Below are positions 1 to 6,665 of a DNA stretch of 16,587 bases, piece after piece. The position numbers were made by a program, and so were the translations under genes. The DNA comes from JACTMJ01 sp039812845. Its GTDB lineage: Bacteria > Acidobacteriota > Terriglobia > Bryobacterales > Bryobacteraceae. The notes beneath the pieces were generated by a model, which saw nothing but the letters and a program-made list of their open reading frames with translations, did not search any database and had not been told where the DNA came from. The stretch is from positions 1-16,587 of the forward strand of contig JBDIBK010000095.1 in assembly GCA_039812845.1 (NCBI GenBank), written 5' to 3'. The stretch's first letter is position 1, and each line of letters starts with the position of its first letter.

Positions 1-335
1 GAATTGCCGCCCAGCCGGGAGCGGTCCTGCACCAGAATCACCTTCGCCCCATGCCGCGCGGCCGCAATGGCCGCGTTCACGCCCGCCGGCCCGCCGCCCG
101 CCACGAAGACGTCGCAGGAGAGGTCCACCAGCCGCATGTTCGGCTCCGGCGAGGCAAGATGCCGGTCTCCCGAAAGGGGTTCGATCATGCGGATGATCCG
201 CTGCGCTTCCGCCGTCCGCGCCGCCGTCTCGGAAGCGCTCACATTCGCGCCCGCCCCGCTCAGCCCCTGCGCGTTCACATACACCGAGTATCCGGTGAAC
301 CCCGCCGCCGTGCGGAACAGATCCCGTCGTTTCAT
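1..335 (-). CDS. FAD-dependent oxidoreductase, N-terminal part (cut by window edge)
   Basis: The first 111 residues of an exported flavoprotein are visible; the rest lies outside the window. The dinucleotide-binding fold begins near residue 74 (CDVFVAGGGPAGVNAAIAAA), with the Gly-rich loop GGGPAG at about 80-85. It is followed by KVILVQDRSRLGGNS, the second-strand and LGG signature of the FAD_oxidored type (PF12831-like). The start is the ATG at 335, with GGAGGG six bases upstream. The N-terminus KRRDLFRTAAGF followed by a mild hydrophobic stretch resembles a twin-arginine signal, which would suit a protein exported folded with its flavin. The gene lies 72 bp downstream of a multiheme cytochrome gene on the same strand, so it is probably the third gene of the redox operon. 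The substrate cannot be told from this fragment. Confidence 0.85.
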   Translation of the reverse strand, partial: MKRRDLFRTAAGFTGYSVYVNAQGLSGAGANVSASETAARTAEAQRIIRMIEPLSGDRHLASPEPNMRLVDLSCDVFVAGGGPAGVNAAIAAARHGAKVILVQDRSRLGGN

Positions 336-407
336 GGCATTCCCTCCATTCGCGCCCCACGCGTCAATCGATCAAAAAAATGATTATTTCAGACTTGCCG
401 CGCTCCG

Positions 408-866
408 CTACTGCCCAATCTCATGGCAGATAAAGCACTCCGTGGAGGCCTTGGTTTCCCGGTGGCAATCCACGCACATCTTCATCGTGGGCGGCACGGC
501 AAGCGTCACCGTGGCCATCGAGTTCACATCGCCGTGGCAGCGCGCGCACTCCGCCTTGGCATCCGTATGCACCTTGTGGCTGAAGAAGACAAAGTCCGGC
601 AGCCGGTAGACCCGTTTCGTGGGGAATTTGGTCTGCGCGGCGCTAAATGCCGTATGGCAGACCTTGCATTCCGCTTCGCCCGGAAATCCCGCCGCAACGC
701 CCTTCCCCGCCACCGCGTGGCACTTCGTGCACGGCATCCGCAGCACGGCGTGCGTCTTGTGGCTGAACGTGGGCGCATCCTCCCCAGCCACGGCCGCACG
801 CACCGTTAGCAGGGAGAGTATGGCAAAACAAACAATCGTCAATCCCCGGTTCATGATCCCGCTCAT
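408..866 (-). CDS. Periplasmic pentaheme c-type cytochrome (cytochrome c7/class III-like)
   Basis: A 152-residue exported electron carrier. After a signal peptide (hydrophobic core about 9-22, likely cleavage after AVA at 27) there are five CXXCH haem sites: CTKCH 46-50, CKVCH 67-71, CARCH 107-111, CVDCH 131-135 and CFICH 144-148. The two FSHKxH motifs (H36/H39 and H97/H100) are typical of class III/c7 cytochromes, where they supply distal haem ligands. Only four histidines lie outside the haem motifs, so with five haems at least one may have Met or open coordination. The ATG at 866 overlaps the TGA of the PQQ dehydrogenase (ATGA) and lacks a clear ribosome site, which points to translational coupling. 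An in-frame ATG at 854 is an alternative start. Its likely role is to accept electrons from the quinoprotein encoded just upstream. Confidence 0.9.
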   Translation of the reverse strand: MSGIMNRGLTIVCFAILSLLTVRAAVAGEDAPTFSHKTHAVLRMPCTKCHAVAGKGVAAGFPGEAECKVCHTAFSAAQTKFPTKRVYRLPDFVFFSHKVHTDAKAECARCHGDVNSMATVTLAVPPTMKMCVDCHRETKASTECFICHEIGQ

Positions 867-2737
867 TCCGGCAGCGCGTACGCAATCAGGGCGTCGCTGA
901 ACACATCGCTGTACTTGTTTCCGCCACCGGCGGCGATCACCACGAATTGCTTCCCGGATTTCTTCCCCACAAAGCTCATCGGGTTCGCATGCGCGCTGGC
1001 CGGCAGCTTCGTCTCCCACAGCAGCTTGCCCGTATCCTTGTCGAAGGCCCGGAAGCGGCTGTCGTTGCTGGAACCGATAAACACGAGGCCGCCCGCCGTC
1101 ACCATGGAGCCGCCCATGCCCGGCGCACCCGTCGGCGGCAGTCCTTTCGCCATGAGTTCCTCCACCTCGCCAAGCACGGTGCGCCAGCGGAACTCGCCCG
1201 TGTCCATGTCGATGGCCGTGAGATGCGCCCAGGGTGGCTGCTGGCAGGGCCACAGTCGCCGGTCCCAGAACCGCGCGCTGTTGGTGCGCAATCCCACCCG
1301 GCTGTAAGGCACCTGCGCCCCTTCCCGGTTCGGCCGCAAATACGAAATCATGCCCGCATCGGCCGAGTTCACATACAGCGTCCGCGTCTCCGGATCGAAC
1401 GACGCGCCGCCCCAGTTCGTGCCCCCGTTTGTGCCCGGAAACAGCACCGTCGGCTTCGTTCCGATCGGCGTGTAGAGGTCTCCGAACACCGCGTCCTTGA
1501 TGAGTTCCTCGCAGAACGCCCGGTGCGCCGGGTCGACGTTGGCGAGTTCGTCCGGCTTCATGGATTGCCGCGCGAACGGCTTCGGCAGCGTTGGTATCGG
1601 CTGCGTGGGCCAGGCCTTCTCGCCCGGCACCGTGCTTGCCGGCACCTTTCGTTCTTCAATCGGGAAAAGCGGCTCCCCCGTCTCCCGGTTGAAGACGAAC
1701 GTGAATCCAGTTTTCGTCACCTGCGCCACCGCCGGAATCTTCTTTCCGTCCCGCACCACCTCGATCAGATTCGGCTGGGCGGGCAGATCGTAGTCCCAGA
1801 TGTTGTGATGCACGGTCTGGAAGTGCCAGACGCGCTCTCCCGTCCTCGCCTTCAGCGCGACCAGCGAGTCCCCGAACAGATTCGCCCCAGGCCGGTCGCC
1901 GCCGTAGTAATCGGCCGAGGGGGAGGTCAGCGGCAGGAACACCAGCGCGCGCTCGCGGTCCACACTCAGGTTGCTCCACGCATTCACCCCGCCGCGATCC
2001 CGCCAGCTATCGCCTTCCCACGTATCGTGCCCAAACTCGCCCGGCCGCGGCACCACGTGGAAACGCCACACCAGTTTCCCGGTCAGCACGTCGAAGGCTC
2101 GGATGTCGCCCGAAGGCGCTTTGGGCTCGCCGTCAGAGGTCCACGCGCCGCAGATTGCCAGATTCTCAAAAATGGCCGGCGGCGATGTCATTCCATACGC
2201 GCGCCCCGGAAATTTGTCCGCGGCATCCTTGCGCAGATTCACCACGCCCGCCTCTCCGAAGTTCGGGTCCGGCTTCCCCGTCGCCGCATCAATCGAAAAC
2301 AGCCGCCCGTCGATCGTGCCGTAAACCAGCCGCTCGCGCTTGCCATCCGTCCAGTACGCCGGTCCGCGGTGAATGAACAGCGTGTACGAATGCTCCTTGT
2401 CGATCTTCGGGTCGAACGCCCAAAGCTCCGTGCCCGTCTCCGCGTTGAGCGCCACCAGGCGGTTAAAGGGCGTCGTCACAAACAGCCGGTTCGCAACCAT
2501 CAGCGGCGTCGCTTCAAACGCGCTCCGCACCGGGTACTTGCTGCCGTCGCTGATGTCGCCGGAATGCCAGGTCCAGGCCGGCTTGAGCCGCGCCACATTG
2601 CCCCTGTTGATCTGCTTCACGGGCGAATACTTCATTCCGCCCGCATCCCCGCCCCAGAAATGCCACTCCTGCGCGGGCGTCGCCGCCGACAGCAGCAGAA
2701 GTCCCAAAACCGCCGGCAACCCGCCGAAAACCTTCAT
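863..2737 (-). CDS. PQQ-dependent (quinoprotein) dehydrogenase, glucose/quinate-dehydrogenase-like
   Basis: A 624-residue exported eight-bladed beta-propeller enzyme that should oxidise an alcohol or sugar in the periplasm using pyrroloquinoline quinone. The signal peptide spans about 1-23 (LPAVLGLLLLSAATPAQ). The mature protein opens with WHFWGGDAGGMKYSPVKQIN (25-44), the usual family start. Further family marks are GHDTWEGD (236-243), HHNIWDYDLPAQP (310-322, holding the conserved Asp region), NGGTNWGGASFDP (437-449) and the repeated blade pattern AFDxxTGKLLWE near 564-575. It lacks the membrane anchor of the Gcd type and has no fused cytochrome domain; the separate pentaheme cytochrome overlapping its stop codon probably takes that part. 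The start was placed at 2737 because the signal peptide begins there; there is no Shine-Dalgarno sequence. The family is clear, the substrate is not. Confidence 0.93.
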   Translation of the reverse strand: MKVFGGLPAVLGLLLLSAATPAQEWHFWGGDAGGMKYSPVKQINRGNVARLKPAWTWHSGDISDGSKYPVRSAFEATPLMVANRLFVTTPFNRLVALNAETGTELWAFDPKIDKEHSYTLFIHRGPAYWTDGKRERLVYGTIDGRLFSIDAATGKPDPNFGEAGVVNLRKDAADKFPGRAYGMTSPPAIFENLAICGAWTSDGEPKAPSGDIRAFDVLTGKLVWRFHVVPRPGEFGHDTWEGDSWRDRGGVNAWSNLSVDRERALVFLPLTSPSADYYGGDRPGANLFGDSLVALKARTGERVWHFQTVHHNIWDYDLPAQPNLIEVVRDGKKIPAVAQVTKTGFTFVFNRETGEPLFPIEERKVPASTVPGEKAWPTQPIPTLPKPFARQSMKPDELANVDPAHRAFCEELIKDAVFGDLYTPIGTKPTVLFPGTNGGTNWGGASFDPETRTLYVNSADAGMISYLRPNREGAQVPYSRVGLRTNSARFWDRRLWPCQQPPWAHLTAIDMDTGEFRWRTVLGEVEELMAKGLPPTGAPGMGGSMVTAGGLVFIGSSNDSRFRAFDKDTGKLLWETKLPASAHANPMSFVGKKSGKQFVVIAAGGGNKYSDVFSDALIAYALPE

Positions 2738-2745
2738 AGAGGACC

Positions 2746-2751
2746 ATTCTA
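2746..2751 (-). promoter_or_regulatory. Candidate -10 element of the PQQ dehydrogenase operon (leaderless transcript?)
   Basis: On the minus strand TAGAAT (5 of 6 matches to TATAAT) ends eight bases before the ATG at 2737, and no Shine-Dalgarno sequence lies between them. Transcription would then start at or very near the A of the ATG. No convincing -35 box is present 16-18 bases upstream, where the DNA is a G-rich run, so the call is tentative. Confidence 0.35.
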
Positions 2752-2856
2752 CCCAAGCACCCCCTCGGCCGCCCCGTCCGCGCTGTCCCCATTCGCCAAC
2801 CCGGGCCCAAAACTTTCTCACGGCGGTGCTAAACTGGAGTTTCGGGTATTTAATAG

Positions 2857-3723
2857 ATGCAACTCGTCTTTGATTGGATGCCATGGTGTCTGGCGGTCTC
2901 CATGGCAGCCGTCATCGCTTTTCCGTCCTGGGCGGAGGAGAGCGCCAGCCCCGCGCAGCCGATTGCGGAGGCCTCCGGTGACTCTGCCGCCCCTTCCCCC
3001 GCAACCTCCTTCCCGCTCGCCCTTCACCGCAAACCGGTCACCACCACCGGCAGGTTTACAACCGGACTCGCCTCGGATTTCCAGCTCACTCTCGGCGGCG
3101 AATTCAGCGACGGCACCGCTCAGCAGAACGGCTTTACCGTGGACGTCCGGAACGTCCTGCGCGAGAACGGCACGCTGCGCCTCACCGTATGGAACACGCT
3201 CGACATCAAGGATGGCGGCAACGATTGGATCGCTTCCGTCAATTACATCCAGCCTTTGAAGCGCTGGGAATCGGGCGACCTCTCGCTCAACCTCGGCTTG
3301 CATCGCTGGCAGTTCCCCTCCGTGCTTAGCGGGGGCGCGGACTACATCGCCGACAGCGGGCTCATCTGGAACCAGCGGGCCGGACGTGTCGGTTTCACGC
3401 TGGACGCCAACGTCAAGACGCTCGCTTCCGCACCCACCCGGAGCGGTGTCGGCGGCCAGATCTACTATTTCCGCGCCACCACGGCCCACCCCCTGCGCCG
3501 CGCCGGAAAGTGGAATCTCGCCCTCGTCCACGGGCCGTCCTTCACCTACGCCAACCGCTTCTACGGCTGCCGCGGCGCACGGGTCGCCCGCTACGAAGCC
3601 GGCATTGCACTCAAAGCGGGCAGGTTCTCCGCCGACACTCTATTCCGCCCGCAGATGGCTCTACAGGGCCGCATCCCGGAACACACCTATTGGAGCGCCG
3701 GCATTTCCTACGTCCTCTGGTAG
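2857..3723 (+). CDS. Outer-membrane beta-barrel protein of unknown function
   Basis: A 288-residue exported protein that I cannot assign to a named family. A signal peptide ends near FPSWA (22-26), followed by a Ser/Ala/Pro-rich stretch to about residue 55. The rest is a series of short amphipathic beta strands separated by turns (for example GTLRLTVWNTLDI, DLSLNLGLHRWQF, VGFTLDANVK, WNLALVHGPSF), ending in WSAGISYVLW. The aromatic last residue is typical of barrels inserted by the BAM machinery. Ten to twelve strands would fit. The ATG at 2857 directly follows an in-frame TAG and lacks a well-placed ribosome site; an ATG at 2878 is possible, especially as the AT-rich TATTTAAT (2847-2854) could be the -10 box. 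The gene diverges from the redox operon, which hints at a shared theme but does not prove one. Confidence 0.75.
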   Translation: MQLVFDWMPWCLAVSMAAVIAFPSWAEESASPAQPIAEASGDSAAPSPATSFPLALHRKPVTTTGRFTTGLASDFQLTLGGEFSDGTAQQNGFTVDVRNVLRENGTLRLTVWNTLDIKDGGNDWIASVNYIQPLKRWESGDLSLNLGLHRWQFPSVLSGGADYIADSGLIWNQRAGRVGFTLDANVKTLASAPTRSGVGGQIYYFRATTAHPLRRAGKWNLALVHGPSFTYANRFYGCRGARVARYEAGIALKAGRFSADTLFRPQMALQGRIPEHTYWSAGISYVLW

Positions 3724-3825
3724 AAGCCGCCCCCGCCCCTTCCCAAAATCCCTCCGCCTGGACACGAAAAAGGGGGCGGAAGGCCGAAGCCCGCCGCCCG
3801 AAAGTTACCCAGGAAGTTAGGTACA

Positions 3826-3844
3826 GAACGAAATCCCTTCGTTC
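3826..3844. repeat. Short inverted repeat (7-bp arms, 5-base loop)
   Basis: GAACGAA (3826-3832) and TTCGTTC (3838-3844) are perfect reverse complements around ATCCC. It can be a small hairpin in RNA or a dyad operator. No T-run follows on either strand, so a terminator is unlikely. Confidence 0.55.
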
Positions 3845-4030
3845 ATCCATCTCAAGCGAACTCCGTCCCCCAAAAAGATCATGCCGCTCTGAAATCTTTC
3901 CAATACGGGAAATGTGGACTTTTTCGGGCAGTATCAGAGTTCCAGACCTTGTTTCTTTATTCAACCGCCGAATCTCGCGCTTCGCCCCCGCCTCCCGCCC
4001 ATCCAGTGGAATTCCGTCGCAAACCGGAGG

Positions 4031-4070
4031 CGTTCGCGGTACAAGTGAACTCACCGGAACACCGCGAACG
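4031..4070. repeat. 10-bp perfect inverted repeat upstream of the 813-residue gene
   Basis: CGTTCGCGGT (4031-4040) and ACCGCGAACG (4061-4070) are exact reverse complements around a 20-base loop. The loop itself contains the small dyad GTGA-AC-TCAC (4045-4054). The structure ends 83 bases before the GTG start at 4154, so it could be a leader hairpin or an operator. No poly-T tract follows. The inverted repeat is seen directly; its role is inference. Confidence 0.65.
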
Positions 4071-4137
4071 GCCCGCGTCTAAAGTGCCCGAAATTGGGAT
4101 CGCGAAGCGCTTGAGGGCGGGACCGTACGCATCACAA

Positions 4138-4143
4138 GGGAGG
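4138..4143 (+). promoter_or_regulatory. Ribosome binding site fixing a GTG start
   Basis: GGGAGG lies ten bases upstream of the GTG at 4154. It is the strongest Shine-Dalgarno sequence near the front of this frame and supports the GTG rather than a later start inside the signal sequence. Confidence 0.7.
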
Positions 4144-4153
4144 ATTCTTCAGC

Positions 4154-6595
4154 GTGGAGACTATCCGATCAAAATTCGGTTTGCGGAAGAACCGGCCCCT
4201 TCCATCCACGGCCTTCATCCAGGCCGCACCGGCGGCCCGGAGAATCGCCGCCGCGGTGCTCGCGCTCGCTTGCGTCGTGGCCGCGTGCCTCGGGCAGCAA
4301 TCCGAGTTCGTTCCGCCTGCTCTCAAGCGCCTCCCCGTTCCAGCGGGTTCGGCCGAAGTGTCCTTGCGGTTGGAGACCGCGCAGCCGCTCAAGGTGGGCG
4401 ACGAGATCGTCCTGCAGTGCGACCGGACCGAACTGCCCATCCGCATCGTCCTGCCCGATGGAAGCCGCTTCGACCTCACAAACGCGGGCGACCATGGCTT
4501 CTATTGGGACTCCGTCCCTTTCGACCCGCCCTTCGGCAAATCGGATGGCGGAGAGCGCATCCGGATTGAGGCCCGGCAGCCTCACCCCTCCGGCACGTAC
4601 ACCGTCGTCGTGAGCGGGCCGCGTCCCGCCGCGGAGGTTGACGGCGCTCTCTTCATTTACCCTCCCGCGCCCACGCCCGAACTCCTGCACCAAATGCTCA
4701 TCGCCTCGATTCCGGGTGCCCGCTGTCTTTCCCCCGTAACCGTTCCGCCACGCACCGCGGACTTCATCCTCCCGGTCGAGGTCGCCAGCGATACCGAGCT
4801 GGCCGTTGGGTTTGAGGTGGTAGTCCCGAACCGCGCCGTGAAGGTGCGCCTGGAAACCCCGGACGGCACCGTCTGGGATGAGACGATGCCCTCCAGCGAC
4901 GAACAGCGTTGGCAAGTGGACGATGGTCCCGCGACCGGGGGAGACGATGACGGGTGGAATCCGATTGACCTGACAAAGCTCCTATTCCCCCAGCCCGGCA
5001 TCCATCACGGCATCACTTTGCCCTCGGCCTCAAAGGGGACCTATCGGATTCACTTCGATACCCGATCCTCCGCCGCGCCCGTCGTCGTTCACGCCATGTA
5101 TCTTCCGGTGATGCAAATGCTGACGGATATGTTCGGCCACATGGAGAAGGATCTGGAGCCGCCTCAAGACCGGGTTGGCCTGTTTCTCCAGGCAACGGAC
5201 GGAGAAGCGCTCGTCGGGGACAAGATCCCGCTGAAGGTGACCATGAGCGGCCCTCCCGTGGACGATCCCATCCGCTTTGAGATCGGCGTGGAAACGCGCC
5301 CGGTCACGAAGCCCGGCGGCCCAGGGCCCCGTGAGTTCGGCGAACCCGTCCTGGAGCAAGTCCTCCTGGAACTCCGGCGCACGGAACCGCAACTTTACGA
5401 AGCAACCTATGCGGCGGCCAAACCGGGCGCTCTTCGTTTCGAAGTTCGGGCGCGCGGCACGATGGCCAATGGAGAGCCCTTTGACCTGCGGAGCGTGGCC
5501 AACGGCCCGGTTGTATCCCCGCTCTCCTCGAAGTTCATCGCAATCCGGGAGCGTGCCGTGGATATCGATGCGAACGGCTATCCGGACCGGTTGGAGCTGA
5601 GCGCGGAGCTCGACGTTGTCATCGCGGGCGAGTACGATTTGGAAGTGCATCTCCAGGAGAGCAATGCGGAAAGGCCGGCCTGGCGCAACCTCCACGCAGA
5701 GGGCAAGGCGCGCCTGCAGCCGGGACGGCAAACGCTCACCGCCACTATCCCGGCCGCCGAGATCCTCAAATGGGCGACGAGCGACGGCCCCTACCGTGCG
5801 TCCTGGATCTCAATCAAGCGCTTGAACGGAAGCTATGTTGCCGGGCTCGTCGATACCGCGGGCGCGGCTCTCGTCACCAAAGCCTATCGGCGGGACGATT
5901 GGGCCGCCGCGACGCTGCCCGTCGCCCTTCGCTTCGAATGGCGGCCCGCGGATCGCCTCGGCCGGGAGGACGCGCAGGTGCTTGAAGTCGATTGGCTGAT
6001 TGCCTCGCCCGGCGGTCTCTGCAAGTGGGGCGGCAAGTTCGTGCGCCTCACTGGGGAAGGCGATTTCGATCTCCCCGCCATGGAAGCAAACCTCCCCGCG
6101 GGGCGCGTGGTGCTGCCATTTGACGTGCTCGCCAACCGGCTGCTCCCCTTCGGCTCCTCCACCTGGCGTTTCCAGCCGTCGCTCAAGTGCGAAGCGAGCG
6201 AGAGCGCCGTGGTCATACCCCTGGACCAAGCGCCGCGGGTGCCCTTCCACGCCGCCTCCTTCGAACCCCTGCCGCGCGGCGTCCTGTTCCGGCGCATGCC
6301 GCCGATTGCCGCCGTCGCGGGAAAGCCCGTTCCAGTTGATCTGCGGTTTGGCGTCGGAGCCGAGCCGCCGGCATCCGGAAGTTTGGCAATCGTTACGGCG
6401 TCCGAAACACTCGATTGCGTGCTGGGGAGCCCCGCGCGCTTCGCGCCCCGCCCCGAGGAGACCGTCTCCCGCTTGCTCGTAACCCCCAAGCCCGCAACGC
6501 CGCCCGGCGAATATGAAATTGTGCTCGCGCTCGATGCAGATGGAGTGAGAACGAGAATGCCGCTCCGTGTGATTGTCGCCGCGCCAGAACCATAG
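4154..6595 (+). CDS. Large exported multi-beta-domain protein, probable lipoprotein, unknown function
   Basis: An 813-residue protein that I do not recognise by name. A basic N-region (to RR at 29-30) and hydrophobic core lead to VAAC at 42-45, which fits a lipobox with Cys45 as the lipidated residue. The remainder is rich in beta strands and turns and reads as a chain of immunoglobulin-like sandwiches, roughly 60-160, 195-320, 335-445, 465-590, 600-710 and 715-813. The last one ends with the common PPGEYEIVLALDADG pattern. At 470-478, DIDANGYPD followed by RLELSAEL looks like a calcium-binding DxDxNG loop, as found in secreted surface proteins of Acidobacteria and Myxococcota. No catalytic motif was seen. 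The GTG start is backed by GGGAGG. The gene is probably co-transcribed with the next one, 70 bp downstream; together they may form a cell-envelope complex, but that is inference. Confidence 0.8.
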   Translation: METIRSKFGLRKNRPLPSTAFIQAAPAARRIAAAVLALACVVAACLGQQSEFVPPALKRLPVPAGSAEVSLRLETAQPLKVGDEIVLQCDRTELPIRIVLPDGSRFDLTNAGDHGFYWDSVPFDPPFGKSDGGERIRIEARQPHPSGTYTVVVSGPRPAAEVDGALFIYPPAPTPELLHQMLIASIPGARCLSPVTVPPRTADFILPVEVASDTELAVGFEVVVPNRAVKVRLETPDGTVWDETMPSSDEQRWQVDDGPATGGDDDGWNPIDLTKLLFPQPGIHHGITLPSASKGTYRIHFDTRSSAAPVVVHAMYLPVMQMLTDMFGHMEKDLEPPQDRVGLFLQATDGEALVGDKIPLKVTMSGPPVDDPIRFEIGVETRPVTKPGGPGPREFGEPVLEQVLLELRRTEPQLYEATYAAAKPGALRFEVRARGTMANGEPFDLRSVANGPVVSPLSSKFIAIRERAVDIDANGYPDRLELSAELDVVIAGEYDLEVHLQESNAERPAWRNLHAEGKARLQPGRQTLTATIPAAEILKWATSDGPYRASWISIKRLNGSYVAGLVDTAGAALVTKAYRRDDWAAATLPVALRFEWRPADRLGREDAQVLEVDWLIASPGGLCKWGGKFVRLTGEGDFDLPAMEANLPAGRVVLPFDVLANRLLPFGSSTWRFQPSLKCEASESAVVIPLDQAPRVPFHAASFEPLPRGVLFRRMPPIAAVAGKPVPVDLRFGVGAEPPASGSLAIVTASETLDCVLGSPARFAPRPEETVSRLLVTPKPATPPGEYEIVLALDADGVRTRMPLRVIVAAPEP

Positions 6596-6665
6596 GGGCG
6601 TACGCGCAACCAGAAAGCGTGCCGATGCGGCAAGAGCGAGACGCCGCCCGGCCGGAAGGAGACCA

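Larger units (their letters stand above)
3724..4153 (+). other. 430-bp intergenic region, locally AT-richer, with inverted repeats
   Basis: No convincing gene on either strand. Just after the barrel gene, CCGCCCCC (3727-3734) pairs with GGGGGCGG (3772-3779) across a 37-base loop; this could act in termination but has no T-run. The stretch from about 3820 to 3970 is visibly poorer in GC than its surroundings, as expected for a promoter region, but I could not find a confident -35/-10 pair. Two cleaner inverted repeats (3826-3844 and 4031-4070) are listed separately. Confidence 0.6.

Noticed and set aside
867..1253. Upstream extension of the cytochrome frame to 1253
   Set aside because: The extra 129 residues overlap the PQQ gene and would bury the signal peptide; the ATG at 866 fits the stop overlap and export.
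2738..2884. Upstream extension of the PQQ dehydrogenase to 2884
   Set aside because: The added 49 residues are glycine/arginine-rich, overlap the divergent barrel gene start, and would place the hydrophobic signal internally.
947..3259. Very long open frame on the plus strand (770 codons)
   Set aside because: It lies opposite the PQQ dehydrogenase; its product is arginine/proline/histidine-rich with no domain, typical of a high-GC antisense frame.
3727..3779. CCGCCCCC/GGGGGCGG pair as an intrinsic terminator
   Set aside because: The loop is 37 bases and no T-run follows on the plus strand; G/C runs of this kind arise easily here.
6573..6665. Upstream extension of the 814-residue protein to an ATG at 6573
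   Set aside because: The added 31 residues are arginine-rich and overlap the previous gene; the ATG at 6666 gives a proper signal peptide and has GGAAGGAGA before it.
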